Assembly (NCBI GenBank): GCA_030041195.1 | Contig: JASHOI010000124.1 | Location: 1 to 14,149 of the forward strand | Direction of reading: 5' to 3' | Length of the DNA: 14,149 bases | Source: Streptosporangiaceae bacterium | Lineage (GTDB): Bacteria > Actinomycetota > Actinomycetes > Streptosporangiales > Streptosporangiaceae | Part shown: positions 8,697 to 14,149 of the stretch, in pieces | Position numbering within the stretch: the first letter of the stretch is position 1 | How the letters are laid out: each line of letters opens with the position of its first letter | The notes under the pieces: generated by a model | Databases searched by the model: none | What the model was told of the DNA's origin: nothing | What the model saw: only the letters and a program-made list of their open reading frames with translations | Position numbers and translations under genes: made by a program

Positions 8697-9185
8697 TCAT
8701 GAGACCGTTCTGCTCAGCGACCTCAAGTAATCTTCCACGTTGTCGTAGCTCGCTTCGAAACCATCGGTCGTGGTCATGTGGTCACGGCCAGCCTTGTCGC
8801 GGAACGTCATCCTCTGCGTCAGCCTGGTGACTCCGTCAGTTTCGTGCAGTTCGGTGGACTCGACGGCCTCCGCATCTGGCCACCCGTCGAACAGCCACGT
8901 CTCGACGGTCCGGGTCGGCGGATCGACCTCCAAGTAGGTCCCGCGGAACGAGCACTCGATTCCGTCCTTGGTCACGAAGACGATGTGGTAGTTCCCTCCT
9001 ACGCGCAGGTCGATGGAGCAGACCTTCATCTCCTCCCCATAGGGAGCGAACCATTTGGTCACATGCTCCGGCTTCGTCAACACGTCGAAGACGAGGTCGA
9101 TCGGGGCGTCGAACTCCCGGGTGAGGACGATCTCGAGATCGTTCGGGAACTCGATGACTGCCGACCCGTGCCGATTAGGTGTCAC
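8697..9185 (-). CDS. SRPBCC/AHSA1-family protein, copy 1
   Basis: A 162-residue START-like fold of the AHSA1 type: TREFDAPIDLVFDVLT (22-37), the KWFAP turn, DLRVGGNYH (59-67), SFRGTYLEVDPP (79-90), then the C-terminal helix. Such proteins bind hydrophobic ligands in a deep pocket; no specific ligand can be named. The GTG start (9185) overlaps the arsR TGA (GTGA), and its SD (AAGGAGAG) lies inside the last codons of arsR. ArsR plus AHSA1 pairs are common in actinobacteria and usually co-regulated. About three quarters identical over residues 1-136 to the gene at 12329-12871 by hand alignment. Confidence 0.9.
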   Translation of the reverse strand: MTPNRHGSAVIEFPNDLEIVLTREFDAPIDLVFDVLTKPEHVTKWFAPYGEEMKVCSIDLRVGGNYHIVFVTKDGIECSFRGTYLEVDPPTRTVETWLFDGWPDAEAVESTELHETDGVTRLTQRMTFRDKAGRDHMTTTDGFEASYDNVEDYLRSLSRTVS

Positions 9186-9202
9186 TGCCGCTCTCCTTGT
9201 TG
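9176..9202. repeat. 27-bp repeat at arsR end/SRPBCC start, copy 1
   Basis: Identical to 12862-12888. On the minus strand it comprises the last arsR codons with the SD, and the first codons of the SRPBCC gene. Confidence 0.85.
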
Positions 9203-9523
9203 TTGCAGCTCTTTGAGGTAGTCATCCAGCCGGTCCATCCGGTCATTCCATGCCTGCTCGTACTTGGCCAGCCAGTCGTGCAACGGCCTGAGGCGCGCGG
9301 GTTCCAGGCGGTACAGCCGGCGACGCCCGTCCGCCCGGCACCTGACGAGCCCCACCTCACTGAGCACCCGCAGGTGTTTGGAAACCTGAGGCTGGGACAT
9401 CGAGAGCTCGTTCACGATCGCCCCGACCGCCTTCTCGCCCGCGATCAGCACGTCCAGTACTTCGCGACGGTCAGCCTCGGCAATCGCGTTGAAGACGTCC
9501 GACGTCGTGGAAGCGCGTGCCAC
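9182..9523 (-). CDS. ArsR-family winged-helix repressor, 113 aa
   Basis: Winged HTH: DVFNAIAEADRREVLDVL helix, then LSMSQPQVSKHLRVLSEVGLV as the recognition region and RCRADGRRRLYRLEP as the wing. The metal-binding CxC of classical ArsR is absent, so it belongs to the SRPBCC-linked branch with unknown or no ligand. Start: an ATG at 9550 gives nine more residues, but it sits between the -35 (9557-9552) and -10 (9535-9530) of a good promoter. The GTG at 9523, six bases after TATGAT, begins at the usual VARASTTSDVFNAIAE N-terminus. A leaderless GTG start is therefore preferred. Overlaps the SRPBCC gene by GTGA. Confidence 0.88.
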   Translation of the reverse strand: MARASTTSDVFNAIAEADRREVLDVLIAGEKAVGAIVNELSMSQPQVSKHLRVLSEVGLVRCRADGRRRLYRLEPARLRPLHDWLAKYEQAWNDRMDRLDDYLKELQQQGERQ

Positions 9524-9529
9524 GACCCG

Positions 9530-9557
9530 ATCATATTCCGATATCGGCATGTGTCAA
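9530..9557 (-). promoter_or_regulatory. arsR promoter with palindromic operator in the spacer
   Basis: TTGACA (9557-9552), 16-base spacer, TATGAT (9535-9530), then six bases to GTG. The spacer contains the perfect palindrome CCGATATCGG (9547-9538), a likely autorepression site for the ArsR dimer. Confidence 0.7.
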
Positions 9558-9592
9558 GGTCACCGGTTGTCCACCGGGGGCGGTCCGACTAG

Positions 9593-9621
9593 CCATCCTC
9601 CGAACCTGGCTGCGAGGATGG
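9593..9621. other. Hairpin in the arsR-FtsH_ext divergent region
   Basis: CCATCCTC (9593-9600) and GAGGATGG (9614-9621) form an 8-bp stem with a 13-base loop. It is between divergent genes, so it is more likely a leader structure or operator than a terminator. Confidence 0.4.
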
Positions 9622-9702
9622 AGGGCGGCCGTCCCGCCGGAGGTCGTCGGGGCTGTGACTCTGGTCAGGAGGGAAGCCCCGAGCCGACGGGACCTGTCAC
9701 AG

Positions 9703-10185
9703 ATGAAGCTCAGGCGCTTTTCTCTGGGCACCGCTCTGCTGATCGCGGTTGCGGTGCTGCTGTTGCTTTTCCTGTTCGACCACGCGAATTCCGGAAGCTC
9801 TCACCGGCAGGTCCGCCCCTCCGAAATCGTCTCCCTCGTCCATCAGGGCCGGGTCAAGAGTGCGCTGATCACCGATACGAACCAGACGATCCAGATCACG
9901 ACGAAGAGCGGCAAGCAGCTCGAGGCGTCGTGGGTTTCCGGCGAGCAATTGCAGTTCCAGAATGCGCTGCAGGCACAACTTGACAAGGGCCACCTGCCGG
10001 GCGGGTACAACGTCAACGGCCCCAAGAGCAGCGTTCTGCTCGACGTGCTACCGGTCGCGCTTATCTTCCTGGTGATCTTCCTGCTGTTCTTCTGGCGTAT
10101 TGACTTCCCGACCCGGATCAAGCGGTGGCGGGCCTTTGCCGATCAAGCGCGGCAACTGGCAAAGCGCCGGGAACAGCAGGCATAA
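9703..10185 (+). CDS. FtsH extracytoplasmic-domain protein lacking AAA+ and protease domains
   Basis: 160 residues laid out like the first 130 of FtsH: TM1 (8-26), an extracytoplasmic domain (35-108) with RPSEIVSLVHQGRVKSALI and the LQFQNALQAQLDKG helix, then TM2 (111-131). FtsH would continue into its AAA+ domain. Here a 29-residue basic tail (RIKRWRAFADQARQLAKRRE) ends with a clean TAA. No Walker motif, HEXXH or frameshifted continuation is seen downstream. It could be a decayed ftsH or a free-standing modulator that joins FtsH hexamers through the membrane part. ATG 9703 starts just before TM1; no good SD or promoter is seen. The frame is open further upstream, but that stretch is arginine/proline rich and overlaps the arsR promoter. 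Confidence 0.72.
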   Translation: MKLRRFSLGTALLIAVAVLLLLFLFDHANSGSSHRQVRPSEIVSLVHQGRVKSALITDTNQTIQITTKSGKQLEASWVSGEQLQFQNALQAQLDKGHLPGGYNVNGPKSSVLLDVLPVALIFLVIFLLFFWRIDFPTRIKRWRAFADQARQLAKRREQQA

Positions 10186-10210
10186 CCGGATCTGGCAAAT
10201 CCTGGAACGC

Positions 10211-10216
10211 TACACT
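10211..10216 (+). promoter_or_regulatory. Candidate -10 of a leaderless transcript into the MFS gene
   Basis: TACACT followed by exactly six bases and a GTG codon, the arrangement also seen before the xre, hydrolase, arsR and sulfotransferase genes. No convincing -35 is seen. Confidence 0.45.
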
Positions 10217-10222
10217 GACCGC

Positions 10223-10303
10223 GTGGAGGACCCGTCACGGCGGCCGCCTGACCCGCGCGCCGCCCGGGTGTTCTTCTTCGCCGGCATCAGCTCTCGGCGA
10301 TGA
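10223..10303 (+). CDS. Possible 26-codon leader peptide coupled to the MFS gene
   Basis: A GTG-started frame of 26 codons begins six bases after a TANNNT box. It ends in TGA overlapping the MFS start codon (ATGA, 10300-10303). The peptide is rich in Arg and Pro and ends VFFFAGISSRR. The MFS ATG has no SD of its own, so coupling to this frame would explain how it is translated. No homologue is recognised; the peptide may only be a device for initiation. Confidence 0.4.
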   Translation: MEDPSRRPPDPRAARVFFFAGISSRR

Positions 10304-11565
10304 CCGGCAGGCGGGGCGGGCTGTTGCGGCAGCGGAACTTCCGCCTGTTCTGGACCGGGGAGAGCATCAGCGAGCTCGGCAATTCCGTCACCATCGTCGT
10401 CATTCCGCTGGTCGCCATCGACACCCTGCACACCAGCACGTTCATCGTCACGCTCCTGACCGCGATGGTCTGGATGCCCTGGGTCATCATCGGCATTCCC
10501 GCCGGAGCGTGGGTCGACCGGCTGCCACCCAGGCGCGTCATGCTGGTCAGTGATGCGATCTCGGTGGCCGTGTACGCGAGCGTCCCTGTCGCGGCCTGGT
10601 GCGGGGTGCTGACCGTCGCGCAACTCATCGCGGTCACGCTGATCGCCGGCGCGGCGGCAGTGTTCTTCAACAGCGCCTACCAGGTCCTGCTCCCGGGGGT
10701 AGTCGACGAGGCGGACCTTACCGAGGGGAACGCCAAGCTGCTCGGCAGCCGCGAGGTCGCCCAGATCGGCGGGCCAGGGCTCGGCGGGCTGCTCGCCCAG
10801 GCGGCCAGCCCCGTGACCGGGCTGCTGGCCGACGCGGTGAGCTTCGCGGTCTCGTTCTGCTGCCTGACCGCCATGCAGCCGCCGCGGGATCGGCGGTCTG
10901 GTGGCCCCGCCGCCGGGGGCGTGCTCGACGGTCTTCGCTTCGCCTGGCGAGATCCCTACCTGCGCGCGATGACGGCGTTCTCGTCGCTCGGCAACCTGGC
11001 ACTCACCGGTGTCGACGCCCTCCTCGTCGTCTTCCTGGTCCGTACCATCGGGCTGTCGTCGGCAGCGGCCGGCCTCGTCATGGCCAGCCTCGGCGTTGGC
11101 GGCGTCCTCGGCGCGCTTGCCGCCCGCCCGCTGGGGCGACGGCTCGGCACAGCGCGGGCCATGCTCATCGCCGTCCCGGCCGGCAATTGCCTCGCGCTGC
11201 TGCTCCCGCTCGCGGACAAGGGACCGCGGCTCGCGTTCGCCAGCGCAGCGATGGTGTGCGGCGGCGGCGTGATCGTCATCGGGAACGTGATCGTCGACAG
11301 CTTCATGCAGACTTACGTCTCGCCGGACATACTGGGCCGCGTCACGTCGGCGACCTGGGCCGCCGGGTTCGCGATGATGCCCGTCGGCGCGCTGCTCGCC
11401 GGCGTCCTCGCCACCGCGCTGGGGGTCAGGGCTGCGCTATGGCTACTCACTGCCCTGATCGCCGCGTCCGGCCTCACGCTCCTGCTGTCTCCGATGCGGC
11501 ACCTGCGTGACCTGCCGCGGCGCCCGGGCGAGGATAGCGTTCCGGCCATGCATCTAGAGGTTTAG
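10300..11565 (+). CDS. MFS exporter (MFS_3/EntS-like)
   Basis: 421 residues with about 12 transmembrane segments. LLRQRNFRLFWTGESISELG (8-27) is the typical start of the MFS_3 group, and the loop between helices two and three reads GAWVDRLPPRRVML. The second half starts at about residue 220 after the central loop (RDRRSGGPAAGGVLDGLRFAWRD). Exporters of this group carry drugs, siderophores or secondary metabolites by proton antiport; the substrate cannot be told. ATG overlaps the TGA of the small upstream frame. The sulfotransferase gene follows after 26 bases but seems to have its own -10. Confidence 0.9.
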   Translation: MTGRRGGLLRQRNFRLFWTGESISELGNSVTIVVIPLVAIDTLHTSTFIVTLLTAMVWMPWVIIGIPAGAWVDRLPPRRVMLVSDAISVAVYASVPVAAWCGVLTVAQLIAVTLIAGAAAVFFNSAYQVLLPGVVDEADLTEGNAKLLGSREVAQIGGPGLGGLLAQAASPVTGLLADAVSFAVSFCCLTAMQPPRDRRSGGPAAGGVLDGLRFAWRDPYLRAMTAFSSLGNLALTGVDALLVVFLVRTIGLSSAAAGLVMASLGVGGVLGALAARPLGRRLGTARAMLIAVPAGNCLALLLPLADKGPRLAFASAAMVCGGGVIVIGNVIVDSFMQTYVSPDILGRVTSATWAAGFAMMPVGALLAGVLATALGVRAALWLLTALIAASGLTLLLSPMRHLRDLPRRPGEDSVPAMHLEV

Positions 11566-11579
11566 TTTGCACGCAGCGG

Positions 11580-11585
11580 TACGTT
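11580..11585 (+). promoter_or_regulatory. Candidate -10 of the sulfotransferase-like gene
   Basis: TACGTT followed by six bases and ATG, again the leaderless arrangement. The -35 is weak, so read-through from the MFS gene is also possible. Confidence 0.4.
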
Positions 11586-11591
11586 GTGCCG

Positions 11592-12332
11592 ATGGCAGTG
11601 TTCGCATTGTGGAGCGCACCACGAACACGATCGACGGCGTTCTTTCGGTCGATGATTGAGCGCGGCGACATGACCGTGCTCCACGAGCCATTCTGCAAAC
11701 TAAGGGACTTTGGCGAGGCTGACGCCGGACCGCGAAGCTTCGATTCGCCTCTGTCGCTCCTTGACTGGCTGCGTGATGAGACGCATGGCATGCGGGTGTT
11801 CTTGAAGGACCACCCCCCGACCACCTACCTCCGGGAGGTGCTCGCCGACCGGCGCTTCCTCGCTGAGACCCGGCATGCCTTCCTCATCCGCCGTCCCGAG
11901 GAGATCGCGGCGTCCAGCTACGCGCTGCACCCCGGCATGAACATCACCGCGATCGGCCTGGAGAGGTTGTGCGAGGTGCAGGACGCTGTCCGCGATGCCG
12001 GCGGGGACGCTTCGGTTGTCATCGACTCTGATGACCTCGTGGCACGACCTGCGGCGACGATGGCGGCCTACTGCGCGGCGGTCGGCCTGCCGTTCATTCC
12101 TCAGGCGCTGACCTGGGAACCCGGTGAACGGCCTGAGTGGCGCCGGTACGCACGCTGGCACGTGGACGCCAGCGCCAGCTCCGGTTTCGAGCGGCACGAG
12201 CACGTGTACCTGCACACCGTCGAGAACTCCGCTGACCTGGCCCGGTTCGCCGCCCACCACAGGCCGTTCTATGAGCGGCTCTACGCACAGCGGCTGGACG
12301 TCACGCCGTGGGAGCACGCGGAGAGTTCCTAG
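11592..12332 (+). CDS. Sulfotransferase-like P-loop protein, 246 aa
   Basis: The N-terminus LWSAPRTRSTAFFRSMIERG fits the 5'-phosphosulfate (PAPS) binding loop of sulfotransferase-like proteins (SAPRTRST, 8-15). VLHEPF (29-34), FLIRRPEEIAASSYAL (about 98-113) with the RxP...S pattern of the 3'-phosphate site, and a C-terminal helical part follow. Actinobacterial members of this group occur near regulators and small-molecule genes; the acceptor is unknown, and not all of them transfer sulfate. ATG 11592 chosen over GTG 11586 because of the -10 spacing. Its TAG shares CTAG with the stop of the opposing SRPBCC gene. Confidence 0.82.
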   Translation: MAVFALWSAPRTRSTAFFRSMIERGDMTVLHEPFCKLRDFGEADAGPRSFDSPLSLLDWLRDETHGMRVFLKDHPPTTYLREVLADRRFLAETRHAFLIRRPEEIAASSYALHPGMNITAIGLERLCEVQDAVRDAGGDASVVIDSDDLVARPAATMAAYCAAVGLPFIPQALTWEPGERPEWRRYARWHVDASASSGFERHEHVYLHTVENSADLARFAAHHRPFYERLYAQRLDVTPWEHAESS

Positions 12333-12871
12333 CCTGTCGGCGCTTCAGAGAGTGTTCCCGTCGGGCCGAGTAGTGACCTGAGGATCTCTTCGATCGCGTC
12401 GAAGCTAGCGCCCGGACCGTCGGAGCTGGTCAGTTCGCCCGCTTCCGGACCGCTGGCGGGATAGTGGTCACGGCCAGCTTTGTCGCGGAACGCGAGCCTC
12501 ATCGTGACCGTCGTCACTCCGTCAGTTTCATGCAGTTGCCAGGTCTCAACCGCCTCCGCATCCGGCCAGCCGCCGAACAGCCATGTCTCCGCGGTCCGGG
12601 TCGGCGGATCGACCTCCAGGTAGGTCCCGCGGAACGAGCACTCGGTTCCGTCCTCGGTCACGAAGCAGTAGTGGTAGTTCCCTCCGACGCGCAGGTCGAT
12701 GGTGCACTCCGTCATCTGGTCCGGGGGTGTAGCGCCCCATTTGCTCACATGCTCGGGCTTGGTCAGCACGTCGAAGACGAGAGCGATCGGAGCGTCGAAC
12801 TCTCGGGTGATGAGGACGTCGAGCTCGTTCGGGAACTCGATGCGTGCCGGTCCATGCCTACTAGGTGTCAC
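12329..12871 (-). CDS. SRPBCC/AHSA1-family protein, copy 2 (duplicate)
   Basis: 180 residues. The first 136 are about three quarters identical to the copy at 8697-9185 by hand alignment (33 differences). It then has about 15 extra residues (PASGPEAGELTSSDG region) before the last helix and about 11 extra at the C-terminus. The pocket positions around 45-55 differ most (GATPPDQMTE against FAPYGEEMKV), suggesting a different ligand. GTG start with AAGGAGAG upstream. The 17 bases before the GTG equal the 3' end of arsR, although no arsR is present here. 31 bases after the YCII stop, so likely one operon with it. Converges on the sulfotransferase gene with shared CTAG. Confidence 0.9.
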   Translation of the reverse strand: MTPSRHGPARIEFPNELDVLITREFDAPIALVFDVLTKPEHVSKWGATPPDQMTECTIDLRVGGNYHYCFVTEDGTECSFRGTYLEVDPPTRTAETWLFGGWPDAEAVETWQLHETDGVTTVTMRLAFRDKAGRDHYPASGPEAGELTSSDGPGASFDAIEEILRSLLGPTGTLSEAPTG

Positions 12872-12888
12872 TGCCGCTCTCCTTGTTG
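12862..12888. repeat. 27-bp repeat at arsR end/SRPBCC start, copy 2
   Basis: Identical to 9176-9202. The sequence beyond 12888 no longer matches arsR, so this is the edge of the duplicated block. Confidence 0.85.
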
Positions 12889-12902
12889 CCGTAGTCGGGG
12901 TT

Positions 12903-13268
12903 TCAGCGTCGGCTATCTGCCCGGCGGAGCATCGCGTCGGTTTCGGGGTCGGGGATGAACTCCCGGACCTCTTGCGCGCAGCGGCAGGCGCTAGCGGTCT
13001 TGGCAGCCCACTTCAGCGCCTCAGCGCGTGAGGCCACGTCGACGACACAGAATCCGCCGACGGCCTCCGGGTACGGGCCATCGGTGACCGTCCCGTCGGT
13101 GGCCACGATGCTCGCCTTCTGGGTTTCCAGTCCGCCGCCGAAAACCCACACGCCCGCGTTGACAGCCTCCTGAACCACCTCGTGCGAGGCCTTGGCCACG
13201 GCGGGCCCGTCCTCGTCTGGGATGTGGTCCATCGCGTGGGCATCGAACAAGATCAGGTACCGCGTCAT
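12903..13268 (-). CDS. YCII-related (YciI/DGPF-like) protein, 121 aa
   Basis: Ferredoxin-like alpha/beta-barrel fold of the YCII family: YLILFDAHAM (4-13), helix, GVWVFGGGLETQKASIV (39-55), DGPYPEAVGGFCVVDVAS (63-80, the DGPF-type signature), then the ALKWAAKTASA helix. Family members often accompany sigma factors, ArsR/AHSA1 proteins or degradation enzymes; a catalytic role is unproven. ATG start with GGGAG about seven bases upstream. Followed after 31 bases by SRPBCC copy 2, probably co-transcribed. The 103-bp gap upstream, to the Nudix gene, may hold a promoter, but none is convincing. Confidence 0.88.
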   Translation of the reverse strand: MTRYLILFDAHAMDHIPDEDGPAVAKASHEVVQEAVNAGVWVFGGGLETQKASIVATDGTVTDGPYPEAVGGFCVVDVASRAEALKWAAKTASACRCAQEVREFIPDPETDAMLRRADSRR

Positions 13269-13371
13269 CCCATGACTCCCTGGTCCCGGCGGCCTACTCC
13301 ATCAGCCTGTTAACTCGAACGACTCGCTCCGAATCGGTGACCTATTACGAGGTAGACGATGGGAGTTGCGG

Positions 13372-13836
13372 TCACTCATCGCCCTCGCCGCGCAGAAACC
13401 TGGCGAGATTCCCGGGCGCGGTCAGGTCAGCCACGCCTGCCGGATAAAGAGGCGGGCGAGCTGCCCCCGGTGCCCGCCAGATCACGCGAGCCCTGCCACG
13501 ATCATCCGCAATGCCCTGCTCAGGTACCTCATAGGCAGCCTCATCGGCGAAAGCGGCAGTGAAGATGAACACAATCTCGTGCTGGGTGGCGCCGCCCCAC
13601 TGAAAAATGTTCTCCAGTACGCCCGCCAGCCGCACTCCGGTGATGGCCTGCCCGATCTCCTCCTGCAACTCGCGGTGCACCGTGTCCAGCGCATACTCGC
13701 CGAACTCGACATGGCCGCCGAGCGGCCGGTGAAACAGCTCGCCCGACGGGTCGGCGTCCTCAGACACCAGCAGCGCGCCGTCGCGTGGCCGCCGGATCAC
13801 CACCATGGCCTTGACGACCTGGCCTCTGGGTCCCAT
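13372..13836 (-). CDS. Nudix hydrolase, 154 aa
   Basis: Complete Nudix box GGHVEFGEYALDTVHRELQEEIG (residues about 40-62, pattern Gx5Ex7REUxEExGU), with the metal-binding REx2EE glutamates present. The N-terminal strand VVKAMVVIRRPRDGALLVSED fits a mutT-like fold. The substrate, probably a nucleoside diphosphate linked to another group, cannot be told. ATG start without a clear SD; TACGAC ends seven bases upstream of the ATG, possibly another leaderless start with an imperfect -10. First gene inside the chromosomal side of the att site. Confidence 0.88.
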   Translation of the reverse strand: MGPRGQVVKAMVVIRRPRDGALLVSEDADPSGELFHRPLGGHVEFGEYALDTVHRELQEEIGQAITGVRLAGVLENIFQWGGATQHEIVFIFTAAFADEAAYEVPEQGIADDRGRARVIWRAPGAARPPLYPAGVADLTAPGNLARFLRGEGDE

Positions 13837-13989
13837 CCGGCTGTCGTATCACACCACGCCGTGGCTGTGCGGCAGCGATGACATCGGGGCCATCGAACTG
13901 CCAGGCACCCAGTACGCGCCGCCCGCGGGCGGTGCCGAACTCGGCCCGACCGGAGCTTGCCTGCGTGATCACCAGCGGCGCCTTTGACC
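13837..13989. other. Gap between Nudix gene and tRNA fragment
   Basis: About 150 bases with no supported gene or RNA. Reading frames that run through here on the minus strand have no recognisable protein and start inside the tRNA fragment region. Confidence 0.4.
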
Positions 13990-14034
13990 TGGCGCGCTCG
14001 GAGGGACTCGAACCCCCAACCTTCTGATCCGTAG
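13990..14034 (-). pseudogene. 3' half of tRNA-Arg(ACG), probable att site of an integrated element
   Basis: On the minus strand these 45 bases equal an actinobacterial tRNA-Arg from the first base of the anticodon loop (CTACGGA, anticodon ACG) through the 3' strand of the anticodon stem (TCAGA), the T arm (GGGGG TTCGAGT CCCTC), acceptor 3' strand CGAGCGC, discriminator G and CCA. The expected 5' acceptor GCGCTCG, D arm and 5' anticodon stem (TCTGA) are missing upstream. It cannot be a functional tRNA. An identity block from anticodon loop to 3' end is the standard core of tyrosine-recombinase att sites, so this is a displaced tRNA end. Polarity places the element to the right. Confidence 0.78.
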
Positions 14035-14149
14035 AGATCTGCGGCCATGTCCGCTATCGGCGAATACACCCTTGACCTGCTGGATTGCTGCTCATCTATG
14101 CGCTACGGCACGCGCCGTTGGGCGCTGCTGTAAGGCCGAAATAAGGCCA
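14035..14149. mobile_element. Probable end of an integrated element (continues past window)
   Basis: The sequence 5' of the tRNA fragment should be element DNA. No integrase or other gene is recognisable in these 115 bases. TAAGGCC occurs twice, 11 bases apart (14131-14137, 14142-14148), near the edge. Confidence 0.45.

Noticed and set aside
9517..9702. 62-codon N-terminal extension of the FtsH-like protein
   Set aside because: It would overlap the arsR promoter on the other strand and consists of Arg/Pro-rich sequence unlike FtsH, which begins just before its first membrane helix.
13990..14065. Complete tRNA gene on the minus strand
   Set aside because: The 5' acceptor strand (GCGCTCG), D arm and 5' anticodon stem cannot be found in the 40 bases upstream, so no cloverleaf can form.
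13797..14069. 90-residue minus-strand frame containing EGWGFESLRAR
   Set aside because: That peptide is the translation of the tRNA T arm and acceptor strand, a usual false gene over tRNA sequences.
14047..14133. 28-codon plus-strand frame MSAIGEYTLDLL... in the element end
   Set aside because: No SD, no promoter and no recognisable family; too short to support.

Overview
The window is high-GC DNA with dense, mostly unspaced genes, GTG starts and several probable leaderless transcripts (TANNNT, six bases, then ATG or GTG). Together with the gene families this points to an actinomycete chromosome. The genus cannot be told from the sequence.

Left part (1-3470). A UvrA-like excinuclease/ABC-ATPase of the short class without a UvrB-binding domain runs leftward off the window edge. 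It is divergent from a DUF1801 protein. That gene converges with a GDT1/UPF0016 membrane transporter, and the two stop codons share one CTAG. Upstream of the transporter lies a well-formed yybP-ykoY manganese riboswitch with its own promoter, which marks the transporter as a likely Mn2+ exporter.

Middle-left (3470-5600). A strong hairpin closes a two-gene unit: a small Xre regulator coupled by ATGA to a four-helix membrane protein. Its promoter contains a perfect 18-bp palindrome covering the -10 element. Next is an alpha/beta hydrolase that looks leaderless, then about 330 bp of divergent control region.

Middle (5600-8700). A pyruvate/indolepyruvate decarboxylase with all the usual catalytic residues converges on a UPF0104-type (LPG synthase/YbhN-like) membrane protein. 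They share one bidirectional terminator hairpin.

Right part (8700-13840). An ArsR repressor overlaps a SRPBCC/AHSA1 protein (GTGA). Divergent from them are an FtsH extracytoplasmic-domain protein with no AAA+ or protease part, and an MFS exporter with a possible 26-codon coupled leader peptide. A sulfotransferase-like protein follows and converges through another shared CTAG on a second SRPBCC gene. That gene is a duplicate of the first, and it carries the ribosome-binding tail of arsR with it. Upstream of it are a YCII protein and a Nudix hydrolase.

Right edge (13990-14149). The 3' half of a tRNA-Arg gene, from the anticodon loop to CCA, lies on the minus strand without its 5' half. This is the signature of an att site. 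Its polarity says that an integrated element begins here and extends beyond the right edge, so everything to the left would be ordinary chromosome.
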